From contig JAQCND010000373.1 of NCBI GenBank assembly GCA_028274765.1, positions 1 to 37,731 of the forward strand: 37,731 nucleotides of DNA, in the 5' to 3' direction. Of this stretch, positions 8,661 to 16,015 are shown one piece after another. A model generated the notes under the pieces. The model made no database searches. It was not told the origin of the DNA and saw only the letters and a program-made list of their open reading frames with translations. The stretch is from Bradymonadaceae bacterium (GTDB lineage: Bacteria > Myxococcota_A > Bradymonadia > Bradymonadales > Bradymonadaceae). Within the stretch, counting starts at the first letter, position 1. The number at the start of each line of letters is the position of its first letter. Position numbers and translations under genes: made by a program.

Positions 8661-9415
8661 CGTCGTACCTCCAATCCTGCATCTTCGAGATGATCCTTGA
8701 CGGCGTCCACCGTCCAGTCGCCCTGATGGAAGATCGAGGCGGCCAGCACGGCGTCGGCTCCAGCCTCGAGGGCCTCGACGAGGTGTTCGGGTCGGTCGGC
8801 CCCACCGGAAGCGATGATCGGGACGTCGACGACCGAGGAGGTCGCCTCCAGTAGTTCGAGGTCGTAGCCCGAGCGCGTGCCGTCGCGATCCCAGTTGGTC
8901 AGCAACACCTCGCCGGCGCCGCGGTCGGTGGCCTCAGCGGCCCACTCGATGGCATCACGTTCAGTCGCCTCCGTGCCGCTTTGAACGACGGCATGCCATC
9001 CGTCACCCTCTTCGCGGCGTTTGGCATCGATCGAGACGACGATACATTGACTGCCGAACCGTTCAGCGAGTTCGGTCAAAAAAGAGGGGTCTCGGGCGGC
9101 CGCCGTGTTGACAGCCACCTTGTCGGCGCCGGCCGAGAGCAACTCGGAGGCGTCTTCGACGGTTCGCACACCGCCGCCGACCGTCAGCGGAATGGCGAGG
9201 TGCTCGCGGATCGCTTCGACCGTCTCGATCCGAGTCCGTCGTCCCTCGGGGGTGGCCGAGACGTCGAGCATGACGAGCTCATCGGCACCCTGCTTTTGAT
9301 AGGCTCGTGACAACTCGGCCGGATCGCCTTCGTCGCGCAGGTTCTGAAACTGCACGCCCTTGACGACGCGACCGGCGTCGACATCGAGGCATGGAATCAC
9401 GCGCACCGTCAGCAT
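8657..9415 (-). CDS. hisF: Imidazole glycerol phosphate synthase, cyclase subunit HisF
   Basis: HisF uses ammonia delivered by HisH to turn PRFAR into imidazole glycerol phosphate and AICAR. The protein is a 252-residue TIM barrel of normal length. Catalytic aspartates fall at the canonical positions D11 (VIPCLDVDAGRVVKG) and D130 (VVSIDAKR), and the phosphate-binding VGGGVRT, NTAA and ASGGA segments are intact. Its ATG lies inside the end of hisH (7-bp overlap), and its stop overlaps the start of hisAIE by 4 bp, so translation of this stretch is tightly coupled. The AICAR it releases is the substrate of PurH, encoded at the far end of the his operon on the other strand. Confidence 0.97.
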   Translation of the reverse strand: MLTVRVIPCLDVDAGRVVKGVQFQNLRDEGDPAELSRAYQKQGADELVMLDVSATPEGRRTRIETVEAIREHLAIPLTVGGGVRTVEDASELLSAGADKVAVNTAAARDPSFLTELAERFGSQCIVVSIDAKRREEGDGWHAVVQSGTEATERDAIEWAAEATDRGAGEVLLTNWDRDGTRSGYDLELLEATSSVVDVPIIASGGADRPEHLVEALEAGADAVLAASIFHQGDWTVDAVKDHLEDAGLEVRR

Positions 9416-10023
9416 TGGTCATCTCCTCGCTCGAGCCAGCGTCGCAGTAGATTCGAACCCCACCGCCCCGATAGCTCGGGGTGGAACTGACAGGCCAGGA
9501 CCGGGCCGTGCTCCATCGCCGAAATAAAGTCGCCGCCGTATTCGGAGCGGGCGCACGTCCAGCCGTCGGGAGCGTCCGGGAGGCAGTAGGAATTGGCGAA
9601 GTAGGCATAGCCCGTCTCGAGCAGCCCGCCATCCGAGTCGGCTCGCACCTCGTTCCATCCGAATTGCGGGACGCGTACGTCGTCGGGGAAACGCTCGACA
9701 GCGACCTCGACCGTCTCGAGCCCCTCGACGTCGGGCGTCTCCTCGCTGCTCGGTGCCAAAAGCTGCATGCCGAGGCAGATGGCGAGAACGGGGCGAAGAT
9801 CGTCGAGGCGTGTCCGGAGTGGTCCGACTAAATCGGCATCGCGAAGTGTCCCCATGCCGGCGCCAAACGCTCCCACGCCCGGCAGCACGGCGTATGCGGC
9901 CTCGGCTAACGCATCGGGATCCGTCGTGAGTTGCGTCTCGGCATCGAGCCGCCGAAACGCCGCTTGCAGCGAGGCGATGTTGGCGACGCCCGTATCGACG
10001 ATGTGTACGGTACGGTCGGCCAT
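9409..10023 (-). CDS. hisH: Imidazole glycerol phosphate synthase, glutamine amidotransferase HisH
   Basis: HisH hydrolyses glutamine and channels the ammonia into HisF. The 204-residue class I amidotransferase has a complete catalytic triad: C83 in AICLGMQLL, and H181 with E183 in FHPELSG. The oxyanion-side motif PGVGAFG is present. Two positions often conserved as His in the family differ here: VPQFGWN (commonly VPHMGWN) and YFANSY (commonly YFVHSY). Neither belongs to the triad, so activity is still expected. The start codon overlaps the hisB stop by one base (TGATG). Confidence 0.95.
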   Translation of the reverse strand: MADRTVHIVDTGVANIASLQAAFRRLDAETQLTTDPDALAEAAYAVLPGVGAFGAGMGTLRDADLVGPLRTRLDDLRPVLAICLGMQLLAPSSEETPDVEGLETVEVAVERFPDDVRVPQFGWNEVRADSDGGLLETGYAYFANSYCLPDAPDGWTCARSEYGGDFISAMEHGPVLACQFHPELSGRWGSNLLRRWLERGDDQC

Positions 10024-10610
10024 CAGAGTACTCCCTTCGTGCTGGGGACGTCGTCCGAGCCAGTCCGCCGCGTGGCGCGGTCGAGTGCCAGCGCAAAAGC
10101 CTTGAAGGCGGCTTCGACCCGATGGTGGTCGTTATCGCCACGCAGCACGTCGACGTGCACGGCAGCACCGGCTTCGGTGGCGAACGAGCGAAAGACGTGT
10201 GGGACGTTCTCGCAGGCGAGTTCGCCGAGGCGTTCGCGTTCGAGGCCCAGTTCGGTAACCGCGTACGGTCGATTCGAGAGATCGACGACGACCCGGGCGA
10301 GCGCTTCATCCAGCGGGGCATAAGCATGGCCGAACCGCTCGATGCCGGCTCGCTCGCTGAGCGCCTCGTCGACGGCGCGTCCGAGCGCCAGCGAAGAGTC
10401 CTCGACTGTGTGGTGATCATCGATCCCCAGGTCGCCGTTGCAGTCGAGGTGGAGATCGAAATGGCCGTGCGTGGCGACGGCTTCCAGCATGTGGTCGGCA
10501 AACCCGATACCGGTCGAGATGTCGGTGTCCCCCGTCCCATCTAGGTCGAGTTCGATATGGACGTCGGTTTCACCGGTCTCTCGAGTGATGTCGGCACAAC
10601 GGTGTGTCAC
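10023..10610 (-). CDS. hisB: Imidazoleglycerol-phosphate dehydratase
   Basis: HisB dehydrates imidazole glycerol phosphate to imidazole acetol phosphate in a manganese-dependent reaction. The sequence carries [20 protein letters not shown] and [14 protein letters not shown], which provide the metal-binding histidines. This is the stand-alone dehydratase; the phosphatase domain fused to it in E. coli HisB is absent. The track start at 10703 lies inside hisC. I use the GTG at 10610, giving 195 residues (the usual family size), with AGGAG 8 nt upstream. It follows hisC after 16 nt and overlaps hisH by one base. Confidence 0.95.
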   Translation of the reverse strand: MTHRCADITRETGETDVHIELDLDGTGDTDISTGIGFADHMLEAVATHGHFDLHLDCNGDLGIDDHHTVEDSSLALGRAVDEALSERAGIERFGHAYAPLDEALARVVVDLSNRPYAVTELGLERERLGELACENVPHVFRSFATEAGAAVHVDVLRGDNDHHRVEAAFKAFALALDRATRRTGSDDVPSTKGVL

Positions 10611-10626
10611 AGTCGTTGCTCCTCGA

Positions 10627-11775
10627 TTATGTCGCTTCAGTATTGCTTTTCTCTCTTGCTTTCGACCGGTTCGAACTGCGGTCCTCGGATTCGAGGATCG
10701 CATGCAGCGCTCGTGTCAGCCGTTCCTGCTTTGCTCCATCATCGGGCACCGTGATCCGGAGGCCGCTGTCGACCCCCTCTCGTTCGTTGAACGCGCGCAC
10801 GGCGATCCCCGTGTCAGCGAGTGCTTCGTGCACTCGGCCGGCATCCTCGAAACGGGGGAGGATGAAGTTCGCCTCGGAATCCGTTGTCTCGACGCCATAC
10901 GAGGCGAGGAGGTTGCGGAGGTCGGCTCGGTGTTCGGCGACGGTTTGAACGTGCTCGTCGATCGAGACGTCCTCCGAGGCGAGGCGCCGTTCGGCGACTC
11001 GAAGCGACAGCGACGAGACGGGATATGGATTGCCGACGACCGAGAGTGTCTCGAGGAGCGAGGGCGAAGCAACGGCGTAGCCGATGCGGATACCTGCCAT
11101 GCCCCAGGCCTTCGAGAACGTGCGCGTGACGACGATCCCCTCGCCTTCGAGTGCCAACGAAGTGAGGTCGCGGTCGGTATATTCGACATACGCATGGTCA
11201 ATCAGCGTCAACGCGCCGACCTCCCGTGCTCGGTCGACAACCCGGACGACCGCGTCGCGACGGGCAGTCAGCCCCGTCGGGTTGTTCGGGGTGACTACCA
11301 CCACGAGGCCGGTCGAATCATCGATCGCCTCGAGGATTCCCTCGGTGGGAAACGACCCCGTTCGCCACCCGACCTGACGCAACTCCGCGCCGGCCGCCTC
11401 CGCGAACATGGGGAAGAGTGAAAATGTCGGGCGCGTGGTCACCATCGTCCGATCGGACGAGAGCGATATGCGACACGCGCGGTCGAGGGCGCCGTTCGAG
11501 CCGTTGGTCACCATCACCCGCTCGACCGGCACCTCCTCGTGCTCGGCAATCGCCGCCTCCAGCCGGCTTGGATCGGGATATTTGCGCACCTCTGTGGGGT
11601 CGATCGCCTCCAGGGCCTTCAACGATGCGGCGGAGGGCTCGGGGCCGAGATTGCCGTCGAGATGCAAGTCGGTCGGTGATTGGGGGCGCGGGATGTCGTA
11701 AGGGTCGAGGTCGCCGATCGCCTCGACCGGCTCGACGGAAGAGCTCGGTTTGTCGTCTCGATCGTTGTCAGCCAT
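10627..11775 (-). CDS. hisC: Histidinol-phosphate aminotransferase
   Basis: HisC moves an amino group from glutamate to imidazole acetol phosphate, giving histidinol phosphate. The 382-residue PLP enzyme of the class I/II aminotransferase fold has the NGSNGAL phosphate-binding turn, TPNNPTG, the aspartate region LIDHAYVEY (often DEAYVEF) and the PLP lysine in [15 protein letters not shown]. The acidic N-terminal extension ([13 protein letters not shown]) and basic C-terminal tail are unusual but lie outside the fold. It starts at the ATG at 11775, 66 bp after hisG. Family members can also act on aromatic amino acids, but the operon position fixes the histidine role. Confidence 0.94.
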   Translation of the reverse strand: MADNDRDDKPSSSVEPVEAIGDLDPYDIPRPQSPTDLHLDGNLGPEPSAASLKALEAIDPTEVRKYPDPSRLEAAIAEHEEVPVERVMVTNGSNGALDRACRISLSSDRTMVTTRPTFSLFPMFAEAAGAELRQVGWRTGSFPTEGILEAIDDSTGLVVVVTPNNPTGLTARRDAVVRVVDRAREVGALTLIDHAYVEYTDRDLTSLALEGEGIVVTRTFSKAWGMAGIRIGYAVASPSLLETLSVVGNPYPVSSLSLRVAERRLASEDVSIDEHVQTVAEHRADLRNLLASYGVETTDSEANFILPRFEDAGRVHEALADTGIAVRAFNEREGVDSGLRITVPDDGAKQERLTRALHAILESEDRSSNRSKAREKSNTEAT

Positions 11776-11841
11776 GGAGATGTCAATGGGCCTTTCGGCA
11801 CGTTTATAGTTTCAGGCACACGTTCGCGATCATCCACTCGC

Positions 11842-12714
11842 TCAGAGGATGATGTGCGACGGGGAGGTGGCGACGATGTCGGCGCCGCCGCGGGACTTGA
11901 TCTTGGGAATGACCGCGGGAAGCTGCTCTTTCGGCATCGCTACTTTGACGGCGTAGCCCATGTCGTGGTGCAGCGGCGAGACCGTCGGTTCACGCATGCA
12001 GGGAAGTATGTCGACGATCTCTTCGAGCTGGTCCTCGGAGACGTTGACCTCGAGGGTGACACGGTCGCGGGCCCGCAGAACCGACTCCAGTAGCAGCACG
12101 AGGTCCTCCATTGCTTCTCGCTTGGCCGGGTCTTCGAGAACGGACGCGGTGGTGTAGAGCCGAGTTGAGGAGGTCATCAGCTCGTCGATCACAACGAGGT
12201 CGTTGGCCTCGAGCGTCGCGCCAGTCGCCGAATTGTCGACGATGCAATCGGCATCCTCGGGCGGAAATGCCTCGGTGGCTCCAAACGAGCGGACGTACTC
12301 GGCCCTGAGATCGCGGTCGTCGATCCATTGTTGGGTAAGGTGTTCGTATTCGGAGGCGACGACGAGCGGCTCGTCGGGAAATTTGCCTTCTTCGCCGACG
12401 TGCTTCTCCGGGGCCGCCGCCACCAGACGCACTGGGTCAAGCCCGGTATCGAGGAGTTCGACCAGATCGGCGTCGAGCTCTTCGACCCAGTCCGCTCCCG
12501 CGAATCCGACGTCTCGCGAACCGCCGGCCAGAGCACCGATCACGTTCTGGGGTTTCATCAGTTTGGCTTCAGCTTGAGAGAGCGATATCGAAGGTCGGTA
12601 ATTGCGACTCGACTCGCGCACTCGAATCCCAGATTCTCCGAGAAGCGCAAACACTTCGTCTTTAATATGTCCTTTGGGCAAGCCGAGCTTCAAAAGCGTA
12701 TCGTCATCTGACAT
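11842..12714 (-). CDS. hisG: ATP phosphoribosyltransferase, long form
   Basis: HisG joins ATP and PRPP, the first and normally feedback-controlled step of histidine synthesis. The 290-residue protein is the long type. The catalytic part begins LKLGLPKGH and includes the PRPP-binding DNSATGATLEAN. The C-terminal ~75 residues (LEVNVSEDQLEEIV to GADIVATSPSHIIL) form the ACT-like regulatory domain that binds histidine, so a HisZ subunit should not be needed and none is present. The track runs up to 13050, but the ATG at 12714 has GAGG 9 nt upstream and matches the family start. It is the first gene of the his operon and lies divergent from purH. Confidence 0.95.
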   Translation of the reverse strand: MSDDDTLLKLGLPKGHIKDEVFALLGESGIRVRESSRNYRPSISLSQAEAKLMKPQNVIGALAGGSRDVGFAGADWVEELDADLVELLDTGLDPVRLVAAAPEKHVGEEGKFPDEPLVVASEYEHLTQQWIDDRDLRAEYVRSFGATEAFPPEDADCIVDNSATGATLEANDLVVIDELMTSSTRLYTTASVLEDPAKREAMEDLVLLLESVLRARDRVTLEVNVSEDQLEEIVDILPCMREPTVSPLHHDMGYAVKVAMPKEQLPAVIPKIKSRGGADIVATSPSHIIL

Positions 12715-12736
12715 GTCGATGGACCTCAATGGAGAC

Positions 12737-12764
12737 TCGACAAGATTACAATCTTCTACATAAT
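12737..12764 (+). promoter_or_regulatory. Candidate purH promoter
   Basis: TCGACA (12737-12742) and CATAAT (12759-12764) each match the sigma-70 boxes at 5/6, with a 16-nt spacer. Transcription would begin near 12771 and give purH a leader of about 260 nt. The palindrome at 12742-12755 fills the spacer, so a bound protein there would block the promoter. Read by eye. Confidence 0.4.
12742..12755. promoter_or_regulatory. Palindrome AAGATTACAATCTT, possible shared operator
   Basis: Perfect 6-bp arms flank a 2-bp centre in an AT-rich patch of otherwise GC-rich DNA. It sits in the spacer of the purH promoter candidate and just beyond the -10 of the hisG promoter candidate, which is where a single repressor could control both directions. 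It resembles no operator consensus I can name with confidence. Confidence 0.4.
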
Positions 12765-12786
12765 GTGAGTAGGGATGTCGTGGCAA
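12757..12786 (-). promoter_or_regulatory. Candidate his operon promoter
   Basis: On the minus strand TTGCCA (12786-12781, 5/6) is followed after 18 nt by TATGTA (12762-12757), which matches only the TAT of the -10 box. The start would fall near 12750, inside the palindrome, about 36 nt before the hisG ATG. The weak -10 keeps confidence low. Confidence 0.3.
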
Positions 12787-12889
12787 ATCGCGAAATTCGT
12801 CAGGGTCGCAGGCCGCGCGAATGAGACCTCTCTGCAACAAGGTGCTCTTTACTCTCGTGGCTCTGCGATCTCCGTACCCGACGAAAGCG

Positions 12890-12952
12890 GCCCCCCTCAT
12901 CTGCCACGGCGGCGAAGACGTCGCCGCCTTCGTATCACGGGTTGCGGGGGGC
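12890..12952 (+). other. Nested stem-loop in the presumed purH leader
   Basis: GCCCCCC (12890-12896) can pair with GGGGGGC (12946-12952). Inside that stem, GGCGGCGA (12908-12915) pairs with TCGCCGCC (12921-12928) around a 5-nt loop. There is no T-run, so it is not an intrinsic terminator. It could be a leader RNA structure affecting purH, or chance pairing in GC-rich DNA. Confidence 0.35.
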
Positions 12953-13031
12953 GTCCTACTTTGCAGATGCATCCAGCCTTGCGGTACCTGAGACGCTCTC
13001 GTTCGTGACACGTTGCTCTCGGAGACAAAAG

Positions 13032-14579
13032 ATGTCCGACGATCCGCCATACGCTCTCCTAAGCGTCGCCGACAAGACCGACATTGCCCCCTGGGCTGGC
13101 GCCCTCACCGAGCTGGGATACCGCCTGGTCGCCACGGAGGGAACCCGCAAACATCTCGAGGAGGCCGGACTCGACGTGCGGCCTGTCTCTGAGATCACCG
13201 GCTCGCCCGAGCTGCTCGATGGCCGGGTCAAGACACTCCATCCAGCGATCCACGCCGGTGTGCTGGCACGAGCTGGCCACGAGAAGGATCGACGAGAGAG
13301 GCTCGAACGCGGTATCCCGCGGTTCGAGCTTGTCGCCATTCGGTTCTATCCCCTCGAGAGGGCAGTGTGCGGCTCCGAGACGTCGGAGGAGATCTCCACC
13401 GACGCGATCGATATTGGCGGCCCCGCTCTGGTGCGCGCCGCCGCCAAGAACGCCGAGTCGACTTGGGTGGCCACCTCGCTCGACGACTATGAGCCCATCT
13501 TGGAGGCCATCCGAAGCGATGACGATCATGCTGAGCTCCGCCGACGGCTAGCATGCAAGGCGTTTCGGCGGACAGCTCGCTATGACGCGACAATCGCCAG
13601 CCACCTCGGGAGAGCGGACGAGACATCGGAGTTGAACGACTTGCCCGAGACGTGGGCCACCGGATACGAACGCCTCGACGAGCTACGCTACGGTGAGAAT
13701 TCCCATCAGAAGGGGGCACTCTACCGCGCCGATCTCGACCGGCCTCGAGGCGGTTTCAACAAGCTCCACGGAGCAAATGCGAGCTTCAACAACCTCGTCG
13801 ACCTCGATGCCGCCGTGCAGTTGACGCTGGAGTTTGACCATCCGGCATCCGCAATCGTCAAGCACACCAGCCCCGCCGGATGTGGGCGGGGCGACGACGT
13901 CGAGATGGCCTACGAACGAGCGTTGGATTGCGATCCGATGAGTGCCTTCGGCGGCATCGTTGCGCTGAACCGGCCCGTCGAAGCATCGCTCGCCGAGAAG
14001 CTGAACGAGACGTACCTCGAAGTTATCGCGGCACCGAGTTACACCGACGAGGCGCTCGACGTGTTGAAGCAGCGCGAACGCGTTCAGATCATCGAGATGC
14101 CGAAGTCAATCGAACAGCCGCGGCGCCACGTACGAGAGACTGTCCTCGGGGCCGTCGCCCAGACCGCCGATCCACCGGTCGAGCTCGACCGAGACGACGT
14201 CGAGATTCCTACCGAACGCGAACCGACCGACCGCGAGTGGGCGGCGCTCGCCTTCAACTGGCGCGTCTGCAAGCACGTCCGCTCGAATGCAATCGTTCTT
14301 GGAGGGCCGCAGGCTACCTTCGGCGTCGGCGCCGGGCAAATGAGCCGGGTCGACGCCGTCGAAATTGCTGTCGACAAGAGTCGCCAGTCGCTCACAGGAG
14401 CCGTCATGGCCAGCGACGCCTTCTTTCCCTTCCGAGACGGGCTGGATGCTGCCGCCGAAGCCGGCGTCACCGCCGTCATCCAGCCGGGCGGATCCAGAAA
14501 CGACAACGAGGTCGTTGAAGCCTGCGACGAGTACGGCGTAGCGATGATCCTCACCGACGAGCGACACTTTCGGCATTGA
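13032..14579 (+). CDS. purH: Bifunctional AICAR transformylase / IMP cyclohydrolase
   Basis: PurH formylates AICAR with 10-formyltetrahydrofolate and closes the ring to IMP, the last two steps of purine synthesis. The 515-residue protein has the N-terminal MGS-like IMP cyclohydrolase domain (LLSVADKTDIAPWA, VKTLHPAIHAG) and the C-terminal transformylase with YGENSHQKGALY, the catalytic KHTSPAGCG, SAFGGIVALN and the closing FPFRDGL...QPGGS. The length is normal. The track starts at 12942; I use the ATG at 13032, preceded by GGAG at 7 nt. It is divergent from the his operon, whose HisF/HisH step supplies AICAR, so its place here joins the two pathways. Confidence 0.97.
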   Translation: MSDDPPYALLSVADKTDIAPWAGALTELGYRLVATEGTRKHLEEAGLDVRPVSEITGSPELLDGRVKTLHPAIHAGVLARAGHEKDRRERLERGIPRFELVAIRFYPLERAVCGSETSEEISTDAIDIGGPALVRAAAKNAESTWVATSLDDYEPILEAIRSDDDHAELRRRLACKAFRRTARYDATIASHLGRADETSELNDLPETWATGYERLDELRYGENSHQKGALYRADLDRPRGGFNKLHGANASFNNLVDLDAAVQLTLEFDHPASAIVKHTSPAGCGRGDDVEMAYERALDCDPMSAFGGIVALNRPVEASLAEKLNETYLEVIAAPSYTDEALDVLKQRERVQIIEMPKSIEQPRRHVRETVLGAVAQTADPPVELDRDDVEIPTEREPTDREWAALAFNWRVCKHVRSNAIVLGGPQATFGVGAGQMSRVDAVEIAVDKSRQSLTGAVMASDAFFPFRDGLDAAAEAGVTAVIQPGGSRNDNEVVEACDEYGVAMILTDERHFRH

Positions 14580-14736
14580 ATGGTTTCGGGGGCTCAGCGC
14601 CGATCTTCTCTCATAAGCGGGATGGCCTCACGATTCCAATCGGCGTGTCTACGGGTACGTCGGGCGCGAGCAAACTTCTTGATAGGCTTCTTGTAGCCTC
14701 GCCCACCCGAGAATGCGCATCGAAAGGCGATGAGTA

Positions 14737-14784
14737 CACTCGTCGAGCCTGGAAAGATGACGATACGGACGGCCTCGACGAGTG
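14737..14784. repeat. Inverted repeat with 11-bp perfect arms
   Basis: CACTCGTCGAG (14737-14747) is matched by CTCGACGAGTG (14774-14784) across 26 nt. Outside the arms, GAGT and ACTC can pair after a small internal loop, so a longer hairpin is possible. It starts about 160 bp after the purH stop, rather far for a terminator, and has no T-run. Confidence 0.5.
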
Positions 14785-14888
14785 CGTGACTCGATCTCGC
14801 TCGTCTCCATCGACTTGCTCTACCTCAGAGAGCGTGCTCTCGTATACATGGATGGCCGAAGCCTTCGTATATGGCTTTCGTGCTTGCC

Positions 14889-14910
14889 CATTTGTGTTTG
14901 GACAAGGGGG
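14889..14910 (+). repeat. Dispersed repeat, copy 2
   Basis: The 22 nt read like the minus strand of 3389-3410 with two differences (TGTGTTTGGACAAGG against TGTGTTCGGATAAGG). In copy 1 the right arm is the exact complement. Here the sequence runs instead into a different hairpin (CAAGGGG-gcaag-CCCCTTG, 14903-14921). Confidence 0.55.
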
Positions 14911-14955
14911 CAAGCCCCTTGGGTATATGTGATTTGAATCACTCGAGATCTCGAG
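14903..14955. other. Three adjacent palindromes, possible structured RNA
   Basis: In 53 bp there are CAAGGGG/CCCCTTG (14903-14921), GTGATT-tg-AATCAC (14929-14942) and the perfect 14-mer CTCGAGATCTCGAG (14942-14955). Three back-to-back dyads in a non-coding stretch are unlikely by chance and suggest a small structured RNA or clustered protein sites. I recognise no family. Confidence 0.4.
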
Positions 14956-15028
14956 GGCAAGCTCCCGGGCTGTACGAGTGCTCCCACCCTGTCGGGTCCA
15001 TCTTGGTCGCTGCAGCAACGGGGAACAG

Positions 15029-15047
15029 CTTATCCGATACACACATG
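15029..15047 (-). repeat. Dispersed repeat, degenerate copy 3
   Basis: The minus strand reads TGTGTATCGGATAAG, which is copy 1 (TGTGTTCGGATAAG) with one extra base, followed by divergent sequence. It is inverted relative to copy 2, 118 bp away, so the pair could form the base of a larger stem. Confidence 0.4.
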
Positions 15048-15210
15048 CGTACTTGCCTCAAAGAATAGAAGACATCATCGCGTGGTGACAACCTCCTCGG
15101 GTCGAAGTCCAAGGCGATCGCATTAGAGGTATAAGCCACACATTCACGGTTCGGTCCTTGTTATGCCACCTCCATCCTCCCGCCAGGGCGTCGCTGAAGC
15201 CACGTGCCAG

Positions 15211-15369
15211 CAGGGATGCTGGCGCTCCGAACCGATATCGAGTCAGATCCGGAAGGCCCGGCTTCGGAGCGTCGGCTTCCAGCCGGCTCACAGGGATGCT
15301 GGCGCTTTGAACCGATATCGAGTCAATCCGGAAGGCCCAGCTTCGGAGCGCCGGCTTCCAGCCGGCTCA
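15211..15369. repeat. Tandem repeat, two 80-bp units plus a partial third
   Basis: The unit begins CAGGGATGCTGGCGCT and ends CCAGCCGGCTCA. Copy 1 is 15211-15290 and copy 2 is 15291-15369 (79 bp, few differences); a fragment resembling the start of a third (CGCCGGCGCTCC) follows near 15377. Within a unit, GCTGGCGCTCCGAA and TTCGGAGCG are complementary, and TTCCAGCCGG is partly self-complementary, so each unit can fold. The units are adjacent, with no unique spacers between them, so this is not a CRISPR array. Confidence 0.85.
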
Positions 15370-16015
15370 CGCTCGCCGCCGGCGCTCCCAACCACGCGTC
15401 GTTGAAATTCCACGGACCTGAGTCACCCCCCTCGGTCGACGTGGAAACGCTCCTGGCTCGATGCGTTGGGCGAGTGTGATCCCACAAAGAGACATTCTCT
15501 CCATGAGTGCAGTCATCAGCCGGGGGACCGGCTCCCAGTGAACGGGTCACCGCCCTCCTTCCAAACGGGAGTCGTTCGGCCACGTGCCAGCGACACCGCT
15601 CACATCACAGACATACGGGGACGCTCCAGGAGACGCGGGGCCATCCCGAGTAACCCACAGGTTGCGATGGTACTCGCTTCTTGTGGCCCCGTGGGCCCTC
15701 CTGCTATGCCCCATCGCGAACATTCGGAGAGCCCTCCCGATCCCCGGCTCAACTCAACACCCGAGTAGACCTCGAAAATCTCTTGCGACTTCGACGTGTC
15801 TTCGGTACCAGTGCCCATTCGATACCGTGAGAAAGGCGAGAGGCGCGCGCATCCACCGCTCTTCTTCCATGGGCTCGGCGCTCCGAGAGCCTCCCATCGG
15901 CGCGAGGGTTCGAGACTCGCGTCTGCCCACTCTCGGGAGGGCGGTCGCCGCGCTCCGCACACGAGACACGTCCCGACATCGATTCACTGACGCCCAGGAC
16001 GAGGATACATCATCC

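Larger units (their letters stand above)
12715..13031. other. Divergent hisG-purH control region
   Basis: These 317 bp separate the first his gene from purH, and no credible gene lies in them. From left to right they hold the hisG leader, the palindrome AAGATTACAATCTT, promoter candidates on both strands that overlap it, a quiet stretch, and a nested GC-rich stem-loop at 12890-12952 that would lie in the purH leader. The purH ribosome site GGAG ends 7 nt before its ATG. The hisG-side leader shows no evident run of His codons, so a classic his attenuator is not supported. Confidence 0.6.
14580..16015. other. 1.4-kb intergenic island with hairpins and repeats
   Basis: No ORF in this stretch looks real; those in the track overlap each other, lack ribosome sites and resemble nothing. 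The left part (about 14580-15160) is visibly less GC-rich than the genes around it; a hand count of 14821-14880 gives 29 A/T in 60. It holds a long inverted repeat, a run of short palindromes and two copies of the dispersed repeat also seen near 3.4 kb. The middle (15211-15369) is an 80-bp tandem repeat. The right part, up to the valS ribosome site, has only weak hairpins such as CGCGAG/CTCGCG near 15900-15925. I find no tRNA, T-box motif or transposase remnant. Confidence 0.6.

Noticed and set aside
12715-13050. N-terminal extension of HisG to 402 residues, as in the ORF track
   Set aside because: The added part is not acidic, crosses the purH start region and precedes a well-placed ATG that aligns with the HisG family start.
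14611-15042. 143-codon minus-strand ORF in the purH-valS gap
   Set aside because: It runs through the palindromes and repeat copies, has neither the acidic composition of real genes here nor a ribosome site, and matches nothing I know.
15211-15369. Repeat considered as a CRISPR array
   Set aside because: Units of 80 bp directly adjoin each other with no unique spacers, and there are no cas genes.
15895-15935. GGTTCGAGACTCGC, resembling a tRNA T-arm
   Set aside because: The T-stem has a mismatch, and no acceptor stem can be formed with the sequence about 50-70 nt upstream.
15370-16015. T-box or other amino-acid-sensing leader for valS
   Set aside because: No AGGGTGG-type T-box core or terminator/antiterminator pair is visible.
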